Below are positions 28,045 through 37,875 of a DNA stretch of 64,000 nucleotides, piece after piece. Position 1 is the stretch's first letter, and the number at the start of each line of letters is the position of its first letter. Source of the stretch: Niabella beijingensis (GTDB taxonomy: Bacteria; Bacteroidota; Bacteroidia; Chitinophagales; Chitinophagaceae); contig NZ_JAIQDI010000001.1 of the NCBI RefSeq assembly GCF_020034665.1, forward strand, positions 620,001-684,000. Reading direction: 5' to 3'. The position numbers and the translations under genes were made by a program. The notes under the pieces were generated by a model, which did not search any database, was not told where the DNA came from, and saw only the letters and a list, made by a program, of their open reading frames with translations.

Positions 28045-28674
28045 TTAATTTAGGGGGCTGTTTACCTTACTTTTTATCTCGTCTTTGAACACCACATTCA
28101 CTTTATACTGCATGGGAGCATAATACTGCGCCAGCACTTTCCGGATCTTTTCCTTGGCCTGTTCCGTATAAGCAGGATGCCCTTCCAGCTGTTTCCGGGA
28201 ATCTGTATACAGTTTTTTCTCCACGGTGTTATAAGCCGTTTCATCAAAGGTGGTGAGCAGGCCCTTTTTTGTTATTGCATCGGCCCGGTCCATGCGCAAT
28301 TCGTAGCTCAGCAGTTTCGGGGTCGGGATCACGATATACACCTGCCGGTTCTTTTCTTCCACGGTCAGCTGCTGCTGCTGCAGGTCCACACCATATTTTG
28401 CGATATAAGGGACGGAGATGTTCAGCGTCTGTTCCGCAAGCATTTTCCGGATTCCGTCGGTGATGCTGCCGTCATTGGCTACATTCGTTGTCTTGATGCT
28501 GGCCGTGCCCTGCACTTCCAGTGACGAAAGTTCTGCCACTTCCTGTACGAATGCCGCGTTCAGCGCAATATTATCAATGGTCTTCGTACCATTCCGTTTT
28601 CCGAGCAGATAAGCCAGCACCCCTATAACAATAACACATACAAGAACAACAACCGGCAAACAGCCTCTTTGCAT
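28045..28674 (-). CDS. DUF4230 domain membrane-anchored protein
   Basis: About 209 residues: a short cytoplasmic start, one membrane helix (residues 6-24, PVVVLVCVIVIGVLAYLLG), then a periplasmic strand-and-helix domain containing AELSSLEVQGTASI, VPYIAKYGVDL and IVIPTPKLLSYEL, as in DUF4230 proteins. Function unknown. I start at 28674 (MQRGCLP), just before the membrane helix; the longer frame from 28752 adds residues unlike the family. Confidence 0.8.
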   Translation of the reverse strand: MQRGCLPVVVLVCVIVIGVLAYLLGKRNGTKTIDNIALNAAFVQEVAELSSLEVQGTASIKTTNVANDGSITDGIRKMLAEQTLNISVPYIAKYGVDLQQQQLTVEEKNRQVYIVIPTPKLLSYELRMDRADAITKKGLLTTFDETAYNTVEKKLYTDSRKQLEGHPAYTEQAKEKIRKVLAQYYAPMQYKVNVVFKDEIKSKVNSPLN

Positions 28675-28832
28675 AACAAATGATTTGTATTTGTAAGAAT
28701 TCCACCCTAAAATTAACTGAAAATCATGTAAAACCCCTGCATATGACCGCACTTAAAAAATTCAGGGAAAAAATTATAAATATTTCATTTATCTTGGGTC
28801 ACCATTTTAAAACCTAAAACAGGCCATCTGAA

Positions 28833-30572
28833 ATGAAAGAATTACAAATAAAGAAACAAGGCAAGAAATATGATGTGGTAATTGTTGGCTCGGGAGCCGG
28901 GGGTGGTATGGCAGCTTATACACTTTCAAAGGCCGGACTCAGTGTATGTATGCTGGAAGCAGGTCCGATGTACGATCCGCAGAAGGAGATCTTTCAGCTG
29001 AAAAGCCCCTGGGAATCCCCGCGCAGGGGCCGGGCGACAAAATATCGCCCCTTCGGGGATTTTGATGCCTGCTACGGCGGATGGGACATTGAAGGGGAGC
29101 CCTATACCCGGGAAAACGGAACCGAATGGGAATGGTTCAGGGCGCGTATGCTGGGAGGACGGACCAATCACTGGGGACGTATTTCGCTGCGTTTCGGTCC
29201 GAAAGATTTTAAAGGGTACAGCCATGACGGGGTCGGCGCCGACTGGCCGATCAGTTATGATGATATAAAACCCTATTACGATAAAGTAGATCAGCTGATC
29301 GGGATATTCGGAAGCGTGGAAAACCTGCCCAATGAACCGGACGGGATTTTCCTACCACCACCCAAACCACGGCTCCATGAACTCTTTATAAAAAAAGGCG
29401 CACAGAAAGCAGGGGTTCCTGTCATTCCCTCGCGCTTATCCATACTCACCAAAAAATTAAATGATGACCGGGGCTCCTGTTTTTTTTGCGCACAATGTGG
29501 CAGAAACTGCAGCATGGCCAAGGCCGACTTCTCTTCCTCCAATGTACTCATCTACCCGGCGCTGAAGACCGGCAAACTGGAGGTAATTGCAAATGCCATG
29601 GCGCGCGAGGTACTGACCAATTCCGAAGGCGTGGCAACAGGTGTTTCTTATATTAATAAAGACGACCTGCTCGAATACCAGGTGGAAGGCCGGGTAGTGA
29701 TCCTGGCAGCCAGTGCCTGCGAAACCGCACGGCTTTTATTAAACTCCAAATCGCAGCGTCATCCGAATGGCCTGGCCAACAGCAGCAATGTAGTGGGCAA
29801 ATACCTGCAGGACAGTACCGGTGCGGCTATGGGAGGTTATATTCCTGAACTTTTTGGCAGAAAAAGATACAACGAAGATGGTGTAGGCGGTATGCACGTA
29901 TATTCTCCCTGGTGGGGCGACGATAAAAAGCTGGGCTTTCCGCGTGGTTATCACATCGAATACTGGGGCGGATTCGGCCAGCCCGCTTATGGGTTTGGAA
30001 TGGGCATTGAATCGTTTAACGGCAAATATCCGGTAAACGGCCAGAAGAAAGAGGCCGGCGGCTACGGGAAGTCACTGAAACAGGACCAGCGGTTCTTTTA
30101 TGGTGCTACCGTAGGTATGGCCGGACGCGGAGAAGCCATTGCATTTGAGCACAACCGCTGCGAGATCGACCCCAATGTAGTGGACAAGTACGGCATCCCT
30201 GTTTTAAAATTCAATGTAAAATACAGTGACTATGAAGTGAAACAGGCCAAACACATGAAAGAGACCTTTAAAGAGATCATGCACAATATGGGAGCCGTGA
30301 TCACCTGGGGAGACGACGGCCCTGAAAACAACTACGGCCTTGATAAGCCGGGGTACATCATACATGAAGCGGGAACCGCACGTATGGGCGACGACGCCAA
30401 AACCTCGGCCCTCAATAAATGGAGCCAGGCGCATGATTGTAAGAACCTGTTTTGCGTGGACGGAAGCCAGTTCACTTCCCAGGCCAACAAAAACATCACC
30501 TGGACCATCCTGGCATTAAGTATGCGTGCCAGTGAATACATTATTGACGAAATGAAAAAACAGAATTTATAG
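28833..30572 (+). CDS. GMC family FAD-dependent dehydrogenase with an iron-sulfur-type cysteine motif
   Basis: A 579-residue flavoprotein. The FAD-binding motif is VVIVGSGAGGGMAAYTL (residues 15-31) with VCMLEAG as the adenosine strand. The RMLGGRTNHWGR segment and the C-terminal HEAGTARMG...NLFCVDGSQF...NKNITWTILAL region are those of GMC enzymes. Cysteines 216, 219, 222 and 226 (CFFCAQCGRNC) match the place of the 3Fe-4S cluster of FAD-glucose dehydrogenase alpha subunits. There is no signal of its own, so it probably travels with the Tat-borne small subunit encoded 40 bp downstream. Likely substrate: sugar or glycoside, by analogy with glucose and glycoside 3-dehydrogenases. Confidence 0.9.
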   Translation: MKELQIKKQGKKYDVVIVGSGAGGGMAAYTLSKAGLSVCMLEAGPMYDPQKEIFQLKSPWESPRRGRATKYRPFGDFDACYGGWDIEGEPYTRENGTEWEWFRARMLGGRTNHWGRISLRFGPKDFKGYSHDGVGADWPISYDDIKPYYDKVDQLIGIFGSVENLPNEPDGIFLPPPKPRLHELFIKKGAQKAGVPVIPSRLSILTKKLNDDRGSCFFCAQCGRNCSMAKADFSSSNVLIYPALKTGKLEVIANAMAREVLTNSEGVATGVSYINKDDLLEYQVEGRVVILAASACETARLLLNSKSQRHPNGLANSSNVVGKYLQDSTGAAMGGYIPELFGRKRYNEDGVGGMHVYSPWWGDDKKLGFPRGYHIEYWGGFGQPAYGFGMGIESFNGKYPVNGQKKEAGGYGKSLKQDQRFFYGATVGMAGRGEAIAFEHNRCEIDPNVVDKYGIPVLKFNVKYSDYEVKQAKHMKETFKEIMHNMGAVITWGDDGPENNYGLDKPGYIIHEAGTARMGDDAKTSALNKWSQAHDCKNLFCVDGSQFTSQANKNITWTILALSMRASEYIIDEMKKQNL

Positions 30573-30612
30573 GATCGAGTATCCAGTATTCAGAAATTTT
30601 AAATGCACAGCA

Positions 30613-31281
30613 ATGAAAAGACGCGATTCCCTTAAATTTATAGCAGCCGGTGCACTTGCCACCGGAACCCTGGCCATCGGCTGCAAGCCGGGTGAGCAAA
30701 AAAAAGACGCTACCCCCGATAAGAAAACAGGGCTTCACCGTTATGAGGATGAGAAGAAGCATGAAGAAGAAGTGGAAAAAATGCCGGACTTTTTCAATGC
30801 GCATGAAATGGCCACCATTACCGTACTGGCCGACATCATTATCCCCAAGGATGAGATCAGCGGCAGCGCCAGTGATGCAAAAGTTCCGGATTTCATCCAT
30901 TTTACGGTAAAGGACCAGCCCGGCCTGCAAACACCGTTAAGAGGTGGTCTCCGCTGGCTGGATATGCAATGCCTGAATAAATACAGCAAGGCCTTTAAAG
31001 ACTGTACGGCACAGCAGCAGATCGAAATGGTGGATCTCATTGCCTACCCCGAGCGGGCAAAAGGGAAACCCGAACTGAGCCAGGGAGTCTCTTTCTTTAC
31101 CCTGATGCGCAACCTCAGCTCCACCGGGTTTTACACCTCGGAGATCGGGGTAAAGGACCTCGGCTATGCCGGCAACCGTCCCAACCAGTGGAATGGCGTA
31201 CCGGATGATGTACTGAAACAATACGGACTCGCCTATACGGATAAGGAATTAAAAGAATGTCTGAGCTTTCCGACAGTATAA
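30613..31281 (+). CDS. Gluconate 2-dehydrogenase subunit 3 family protein (Tat-exported)
   Basis: A 222-residue small subunit. The start MKRRDSLKFIAAGALATGTLAIGC holds a twin-arginine motif and a lipobox-like AIGC, so it may be exported by Tat and lipid-anchored. The rest matches the helical subunit-3 family: MATITVLADIIIPKDEISGSASDAKVPDF near 65 and FFTLMRNLSSTGFYTSEIG near 158. Such subunits escort the GMC catalytic subunit through Tat. The cytochrome c third subunit is missing from this locus. A terminator follows at 31304. Confidence 0.9.
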   Translation: MKRRDSLKFIAAGALATGTLAIGCKPGEQKKDATPDKKTGLHRYEDEKKHEEEVEKMPDFFNAHEMATITVLADIIIPKDEISGSASDAKVPDFIHFTVKDQPGLQTPLRGGLRWLDMQCLNKYSKAFKDCTAQQQIEMVDLIAYPERAKGKPELSQGVSFFTLMRNLSSTGFYTSEIGVKDLGYAGNRPNQWNGVPDDVLKQYGLAYTDKELKECLSFPTV

Positions 31282-31303
31282 GCACGGCATTCAGTACCTG
31301 TTT

Positions 31304-31334
31304 AAGCTGTTATCAATGATGACAGCTTTTTTTT
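31304..31334 (+). terminator. Terminator of the GMC dehydrogenase operon
   Basis: Stem AAGCTGT/ACAGCTT (31304-31310 with 31322-31328), followed by eight T. It separates the dehydrogenase operon from dnaG. Confidence 0.8.
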
Positions 31335-31392
31335 CGCCCCTGCCTTTGCCGTCCGGCCTCCCCGCAACATTAAAAAATCGTAATTTCGGCCC

Positions 31393-33420
31393 GTGATTTC
31401 TCAGAACACCATACAGGAAATTTTATCCCGCATCGACATCCTGGATGTGGTGGGTGAATTTGTAAAGCTAAAGAAAAGAGGCGCCAACTACCTGGGCCTC
31501 TGCCCCTTCCATAACGAAAAAACCCCCTCCTTCACCGTCTCTCCCTCCAAGGAAATTTACAAATGCTTCGGATGCGGAAAGAGCGGCAACTCCATCAGCT
31601 TTATCATGGAGCATGAGAAATACAGCTATGTGGAATCGCTGAAATGGCTGGCTCATAAATATGGTATCGAGGTGGAAGAAACCTTTGCCAGTGCCGAGCA
31701 GCGGGAACAATACCAGACCGCAGACAGTCTTTTTATCATTAACAATTTTGCTGAACAGTTTTTTTCCGCTGCACTGAAAGAATCGGAAGAAGGCCGGGCC
31801 ATCGGCCTCAGCTATTTTAAAGAACGCGGCTTCCGCGAAGGCATCATCGAAAAATTCCGTCTTGGTTACGCACCCATGGAACGGGATGCTTTTACAAAAG
31901 AAGCACTGGCCAAGCAATACAATAAGGACCTGCTGCTGAAAACGGGACTTGTAGCCGAGCGCAACGGAACCCTGCAGGATAATTACCGGGGACGGGTGAT
32001 ATTCCCCGTGCACAACCACAGCGGAAAAGTAATGGGATTTGGTGCCCGTATCTTAAAAACAACAGACAGGGCCCCGAAATACATCAATACACCCGAGAAC
32101 GAGATCTATGTTAAGAGCAAGATCCTTTATGGGTCGTATTTTGCCCGAACGGCCATTGAAAAAGCCGACGAATGCCTGCTTGTGGAAGGTTATACGGATG
32201 TGGTCTCGCTGCATCAGGCCGGCATCGAAAACGTAGTAGCCTCCGGTGGCACCTCGCTTACCGTGGACCAGTTACGCCTGATAAAAAAATACACCAGCAA
32301 CCTTACCATTATATATGACGGGGATGCCGCGGGTATTAAGGCCGCCCTGCGCGGACTGGACCTGGCTCTTGAAGAAAGCCTGAACGTAAAGCTGGTACTG
32401 ATTCCGGACAAGGAAGACCCCGACAGTTATGTAAATAAGGTTGGCGCCGGTGCCTTTACCGAATTCATCAAAAAAAATAAAAAGGATTTTATCCTGTTCC
32501 AGCTGGAATCCTCGTTAAATGATATCGGCGAAGATCCTGCAAAAAAATCGGAGCTGGTCAACAAGATCGCCGAATCCATCAGCCGGATCAACAAAGCGGA
32601 GGATTTTACCAAACAACAGGATTATATCAAAGAGTCGGCAGCTATTTTAAAGATCGACGAAGCAGGGCTGCATGCGCTGGTGAACAAATACATCCGTGAT
32701 AAGGTAACTGCCCTGGAGCGCAAAGCCATGAACAACGCTGCGGATACGGAACAAAATGCGATGGAAGCGGCAGTGTCCAATTATGATGACGCCACTTTTG
32801 ATCTCCTGTTTAAAGACCAGCTGCAGGAAAAAGAGCTGGCACGTATCCTGCTGGAATACGGCAACCGGCTATGGGATGAGCACACCCTCATCGCCCAGCA
32901 TGTGTTTGACGAGGTGGACGAGCTCGAAATTGAAGACCCCGAAGTCAACCGTTTGATCACGACGATAAAGCTGCTGCTGCGCAGCAACCCGGAACAGCTG
33001 ACCGATAAATATTTTATTTATAATGAAGACAAAAAGCTGAGTGCTTTTGCCGTGTCGCTGCTCAATCATCCTTATGAAGAAAGTGAACGCTGGGCCGCAG
33101 ATTTCAGTCCCAATACCGGTTACCAGAAAGACCTGTTCCGGCAAAGCTTTGAGGCATTTTCAAGAGTGATCAGCAAAGGCAATGAAACGGATCTCAACAG
33201 ATACAAACTGATCTCGGAGGACCGTACCAATCAAAAAGTGGAGTCCGCCATCCAGTACCTGAAACTCAAAAAGATCCGCCGCATGTTATTGCAGAACCAG
33301 GATGACATGTCCGGCCCCTTAAGCGATCATAAATTTAAAGAGCTCCATTTTATCCATAAATCATTAAAGGATATGGAGCGGGAGATCACCAATATCCTGG
33401 GTATGGTGATCGTAAACTAG
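31393..33420 (+). CDS. dnaG: DNA primase
   Basis: Makes RNA primers at the replication fork. The 675-residue protein has the N-terminal CHC2-type zinc finger (CPFHNEKTPSF...CFGCGKSG), the TOPRIM polymerase core with LLVEGYTDVVSLHQAG, GGTSLT and IIYDGDAAGIKAA, and a C-terminal helicase-binding region. The start codon is GTG at 31393, fixed by the conserved N-terminus (ISQNTIQEILSRIDILDVV); there is no ATG nearby in frame. It has its own promoter region after the upstream terminator. Confidence 0.97.
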   Translation: MISQNTIQEILSRIDILDVVGEFVKLKKRGANYLGLCPFHNEKTPSFTVSPSKEIYKCFGCGKSGNSISFIMEHEKYSYVESLKWLAHKYGIEVEETFASAEQREQYQTADSLFIINNFAEQFFSAALKESEEGRAIGLSYFKERGFREGIIEKFRLGYAPMERDAFTKEALAKQYNKDLLLKTGLVAERNGTLQDNYRGRVIFPVHNHSGKVMGFGARILKTTDRAPKYINTPENEIYVKSKILYGSYFARTAIEKADECLLVEGYTDVVSLHQAGIENVVASGGTSLTVDQLRLIKKYTSNLTIIYDGDAAGIKAALRGLDLALEESLNVKLVLIPDKEDPDSYVNKVGAGAFTEFIKKNKKDFILFQLESSLNDIGEDPAKKSELVNKIAESISRINKAEDFTKQQDYIKESAAILKIDEAGLHALVNKYIRDKVTALERKAMNNAADTEQNAMEAAVSNYDDATFDLLFKDQLQEKELARILLEYGNRLWDEHTLIAQHVFDEVDELEIEDPEVNRLITTIKLLLRSNPEQLTDKYFIYNEDKKLSAFAVSLLNHPYEESERWAADFSPNTGYQKDLFRQSFEAFSRVISKGNETDLNRYKLISEDRTNQKVESAIQYLKLKKIRRMLLQNQDDMSGPLSDHKFKELHFIHKSLKDMEREITNILGMVIVN

Positions 33421-33453
33421 CACTGGCAAGCGGTGTGCGGCACCGGGCGCCTA

Positions 33454-34002
33454 TTATTGCCGGGTCATCCACCGGGGTTTCTTTTTCAGGATCTTTTTAT
33501 AGACCGGGCAATCCTCTGAGTGGCAACCCGGCAGATAGCCGGTACTCATCAGGAATTCATTAACGATCTCACCACCTGTAAATTTGAACTGCTTTTTAAA
33601 CAATTTCACCCACGCCTCTTTTGTTTTGGGGTGATGATGATCCAGCCAGTCTTTAAAAGAGCCGAATTCTTTCTGAAGCTGCAGGATTACTTTGGCATTT
33701 TCGATGGCCGCATTTATTTTTAAACGGTTGCGGATAATGCCCGCATCCAGCATCAGTGCATCGAATTTCTTTTGGGTGTACCGGCTTACTTTTTTTATAT
33801 CAAACTGATCAAATGCCTTATAAAAAGCGTCCTTCTTTTTCAGGATCGTTTCCCAGCTCAATCCGGCCTGGTTGATCTCCAGTACCAGCCGGGCAAATAA
33901 CTCATTATCCGACTCAAGCGGGAACCCGTACTCCGTATCATGGTACTTTTCATGAACGGTACCCTTACCCTTTTCCTTAACAAATGTGCAGTAAAATGAC
34001 AT
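33454..34002 (-). CDS. tag: DNA-3-methyladenine glycosylase I
   Basis: Removes 3-methyladenine from alkylated DNA. The 182-residue HhH-superfamily protein shows YHDTEYGFPLESDNELFARLVLEINQAGLSW-type sequence (residues 20-50) with the catalytic/base-pocket Glu and Trp, and the structural zinc ligands near both ends (Cys5 and the GCHSEDC segment near residue 165). The N-terminal Cys is followed by TFVKEKGKG rather than the common RCxW, a small departure. Divergent from tRNA-Val. Confidence 0.9.
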   Translation of the reverse strand: MSFYCTFVKEKGKGTVHEKYHDTEYGFPLESDNELFARLVLEINQAGLSWETILKKKDAFYKAFDQFDIKKVSRYTQKKFDALMLDAGIIRNRLKINAAIENAKVILQLQKEFGSFKDWLDHHHPKTKEAWVKLFKKQFKFTGGEIVNEFLMSTGYLPGCHSEDCPVYKKILKKKPRWMTRQ

Positions 34003-34035
34003 GCTGCAAAATGCACTAATTTTTTTTGAAAAATA

Positions 34036-34068
34036 TTTTGAAGTTAATCAAACTTCCCCTTATCTTTG
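34036..34068 (+). promoter_or_regulatory. Bacteroidota-type promoter of tRNA-Val
   Basis: TTTTG (34036-34040), 20-nt spacer, TATCTTTG (34061-34068): a very good match to the Bacteroidota -33/-7 consensus TTTG...TAnnTTTG. Transcription would begin near 34075, leaving a leader of about 70 nt with a GTTTAC/GTAAAC repeat (34075-34080 with 34111-34116) before the tRNA. Confidence 0.8.
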
Positions 34069-34146
34069 CAATCCGTTTACGGAACGACGGCAGTAAAAAA
34101 GCCGGAAAAAGTAAACCAGAAGCTCTAAAAAAGCATTTGACATATC

Positions 34147-34926
<780 letters not shown>

Positions 34927-34933
34927 ACACCAT

Positions 34934-34963
34934 AAAGGGTTTCAGGCACTGGAACCCTTTTTT
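34934..34963 (+). terminator. Third, diverged copy of the tRNA-Val terminator
   Basis: An 11-bp stem (34934-34944 with 34950-34960) then T residues. Two bases differ from the first two copies, yet pairing is kept through a G-U wobble and the changed loop, so terminator function seems conserved. Confidence 0.75.
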
Positions 34964-35181
34964 ATTTCCAGGATTTGCCATACATTTTAAACAGCTGTTC
35001 TTCCTTTAAAGATCCTGCGGCATAAGCAACGGTTAATTCAACTTTATTACCCGTCCGGAGGGAACGGGAGTTTACAGAAATACTTTTTAGTGCTACCTTT
35101 ATCAGCAACGCAAATAACCGTTTCGGATGGAAAATTATTCTCTGCAAATTTTCAACACAACACCAAGTTAATATCTCAATT

Positions 35182-35922
35182 ATGAAACGACCAGACCGCT
35201 TTAATAAAAAAGAGCCTTCGGGGTATATGATCACACGGTATCAGAAACACCACACACTTAATAACTCCGGATTTGTTTACAGATTCATCTTCCATAACCG
35301 CTTTATAAAACAACTCCTTTTTTTAACCGGTCTTTTTTTATTGCTGTGCGGTAAGGGGATCGGGCAAACAAACCTGGAAGCGCTGCAATTCGGAACAGTG
35401 CTTCCCAAAACAATCACAGACGGAAAAACCGAGAGGAAAAAAGATCCGCTTAGCGGATTATTATCCTATCAGTCGGCAGCACTGCAAGAATACAAGTTTG
35501 GAGCAATAACATTCTCAGCATACAGCGTTCCCTCGGGATACGATAATTCGCGTAATACCATTTCTCTCTATGTGGATGATTATAACGCTAATCATTATAC
35601 CGGGTTCATGCTGAAAACAGTAAAGAAAGAGGAGGGCAAAAAGCTGCTGGATCATTTAAAGAAAAAATACGGTATACCGGAAAAGAGAGGCACGGCCAGC
35701 AATGGGACCGTTTATTTCTGGAATGCGAAAAAGAGCGATGCCTGGCTGTTCCTGACACAACAGCAGGCAGCCGCAAAAAATAATGTACCCTATACCGATA
35801 CAAGATTAACACTGGTAAAAGCAGGAACACGTATCAAAACAAAAATACCGGGTGCGCTCGATGTCGGCTCACTTACGATGCTACAGCTCTTCGAAATGCT
35901 GTATCCCAAATCATATGAATAA
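35182..35922 (+). CDS. Hypothetical secreted protein
   Basis: A 246-residue frame with an internal hydrophobic segment FIKQLLFLTGLFLLLCGKGIG (about residues 42-62) that reads as a signal peptide with an over-long N-region. An ATG at 35227 shortens this, and the true start is uncertain. The mature part alternates strands and polar loops (YKFGAITFSAYSVPSGYDN, ISLYVDDYN, GTVYFWNAKKSDAWLFLTQQ) and ends with LQLFEMLYPKSYE. No family recognised. It is alone between the GIY-YIG repeats and a sulfatase. Confidence 0.6.
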   Translation: MKRPDRFNKKEPSGYMITRYQKHHTLNNSGFVYRFIFHNRFIKQLLFLTGLFLLLCGKGIGQTNLEALQFGTVLPKTITDGKTERKKDPLSGLLSYQSAALQEYKFGAITFSAYSVPSGYDNSRNTISLYVDDYNANHYTGFMLKTVKKEEGKKLLDHLKKKYGIPEKRGTASNGTVYFWNAKKSDAWLFLTQQQAAAKNNVPYTDTRLTLVKAGTRIKTKIPGALDVGSLTMLQLFEMLYPKSYE

Positions 35923-36053
35923 CGATACTTCAAAATACAAGCAGGACCGCACTACCGTGAATATCAATTGAAATAAGCCCGGTCCGTTATTCATTGTTCC
36001 TCCTCAAAAATCGGGCAGCCTGCACCGAGCTATTGGATTTATCTTTAAAAGGG

Positions 36054-37586
36054 TTATTCCGCTTCCGTTACTTTTTTTAACAGCAGTTTTAATGCCGCCA
36101 CCCGTTGCGGATATTTACCCGCCAGGTTGCTACGCTCTCCCGGATCATTTTTCAGATCGTACAATTGTTCCTGTGCACTATATCCGGTTTCAATATTTAC
36201 AGCAGTCATCAGCGCCGGTCCTTTTGACGGCGTCATATACTTCCATCCATCCTTTACAATACACAAGGCGCTGTTGGCAGGTTGCTCAACGATGAAATCA
36301 CGGTCGCGTTTTGCTTTACCCAGGAAGGTTGAAAGATAATCACGGCTGTCTGTAAACTCCCCGTCCGGCAGTTTTACCTGCAGCAGGGAAGCAAAAGAAG
36401 CCATCAGGTCGACCTGGCTGACCAGTGCATCCGATCGCGCGCCGCCCCTGATATGTCCGGGCCAATGAACAATAAACGGTACTCTTGTGCCTGCCTCAAA
36501 AGCGCTGTATTTTCCGCCACGGTAAATACCTCCTGGCTGGTGGCCCAGGGCTGCAGCGGTTTCCGCAGACCGATCCATATACCCGTCATTCAATACCGGT
36601 CCGTTATCACTGCTGAAAACGACCAGCGTATTTTCAAGCAGTCCTCTTTCCCGGAGACCGTTCATGATAACACCTACGCTGTGATCCATTTCAAGGATCA
36701 CATCCCCCCTATAGCCCAGTTTGCTTTTCCCCTTGAATTCGGTACCCGGCATACGTGGCACATGAATATTATGAATGGCATAGTAAAGGAAAAAAGGCTT
36801 TGCGTCTTTCCTGCTGCTGTCAATAAATTCCAATACCTTATTATTGAATACATAGCCCAGCTCCTCGTCCGTCCATTCGCTGCGCTTCCCTCCTTTCATA
36901 AAACCGATACGGCCGATGCCGTTCACAATATGCCCGTCATGCCCCTGCCGGGGATCATTATGCTGTTTTAATAATTCCGGATGCGCCTTCCCGGTTAGCT
37001 CACCCGGAAATGCCTGCTGATAATTTACCGAGATCGGGTCTTCCGGCTCGAGCCCAAGTGCCCGCTGGTTCTCCATAAAAATAGTAGGCACGCGGTCGGC
37101 TGTAGCAGGAAAAATAAACGAATAATCAAATCCCACTTCCCTGGGTCCCGGCGACACTTCCCTGTTCCAGTCCACGGGCGATTGATTCCCCAGCCCCAGA
37201 TGCCATTTTCCTACCACTCCGGTGCGATATCCTGCCTGTTGAAATACTTTGGGTAATGTGGTGCCATTTGTAGGGATCACCAGGTTGGCATCACCGGGAA
37301 GGATATTGGTTCCTTTCTTCCGCCAGGCGTATCTCCCGGAAAGCAGCGAATACCGGGAAGGCGTACAGGTGGATGCGGTTGCATGTGCATTGGAAAAATT
37401 GATCCCGTTCTGTGCAAGGCGATCAATATTGGGGGTGCCTACGATTGTTGCGCCATTGCAACCCAGATCGCCATACCCCAGGTCATCCGTATAAATGATC
37501 AGCACATTGGGCCGGCCGGCGGACTGCGCAAACCCATTAAAGAAAAAGCAGGATAATACAACCGTTAAGATCCAGTTTCGTTTCAT
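36054..37586 (-). CDS. Secreted sulfatase (arylsulfatase family S1)
   Basis: A 510-residue alkaline-phosphatase-superfamily enzyme with a signal peptide (residues 1-20, cleavage near GFAQ). The formylglycine motif C-x-P-x-R is CTPSR at residues 74-78. Metal ligands are visible in IIYTDDLGYGDLG (Asp34, Asp35) and VFSSDNGP, and VGKWHLG provides the catalytic Lys/His region. Cys must be matured by a formylglycine-generating enzyme not encoded nearby. It likely desulfates glycans or arylsulfates in the periplasm. It forms a divergent pair with the next sulfatase. Confidence 0.93.
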   Translation of the reverse strand: MKRNWILTVVLSCFFFNGFAQSAGRPNVLIIYTDDLGYGDLGCNGATIVGTPNIDRLAQNGINFSNAHATASTCTPSRYSLLSGRYAWRKKGTNILPGDANLVIPTNGTTLPKVFQQAGYRTGVVGKWHLGLGNQSPVDWNREVSPGPREVGFDYSFIFPATADRVPTIFMENQRALGLEPEDPISVNYQQAFPGELTGKAHPELLKQHNDPRQGHDGHIVNGIGRIGFMKGGKRSEWTDEELGYVFNNKVLEFIDSSRKDAKPFFLYYAIHNIHVPRMPGTEFKGKSKLGYRGDVILEMDHSVGVIMNGLRERGLLENTLVVFSSDNGPVLNDGYMDRSAETAAALGHQPGGIYRGGKYSAFEAGTRVPFIVHWPGHIRGGARSDALVSQVDLMASFASLLQVKLPDGEFTDSRDYLSTFLGKAKRDRDFIVEQPANSALCIVKDGWKYMTPSKGPALMTAVNIETGYSAQEQLYDLKNDPGERSNLAGKYPQRVAALKLLLKKVTEAE

Positions 37587-37875
37587 AATAAAATCAGCTT
37601 GTTTATGTTCTGTCTCTAATCACCTACCTGCATATCGACAACCGGCGGCAATAATGGTGCGGATAATACTGTTTCGCACCCGCTACAAAATAAGCTTAAA
37701 ATAACGGATTCCCGGCAGCAACGTTGAGAAAAACACGGCAACTGTGCATCCGATTGCACAGTACACCGCACAGTCGGTAGCTCCCGTTATCAAAAAGTTT
37801 AACTTTATCCCTGCTTGTCCGGAAGCAATTTCCCGGTTCCATCAACCGCTGTCAAAAAATAAAAATGATCTTCTG

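Noticed and set aside
34962..35234. A 90-codon minus-strand frame next to the GIY-YIG array
   Set aside because: It overlaps the start of the hypothetical secreted protein gene and has no recognisable domain. The last 25 residues look protein-like, so a decayed gene is possible, but the support is too thin to list it.
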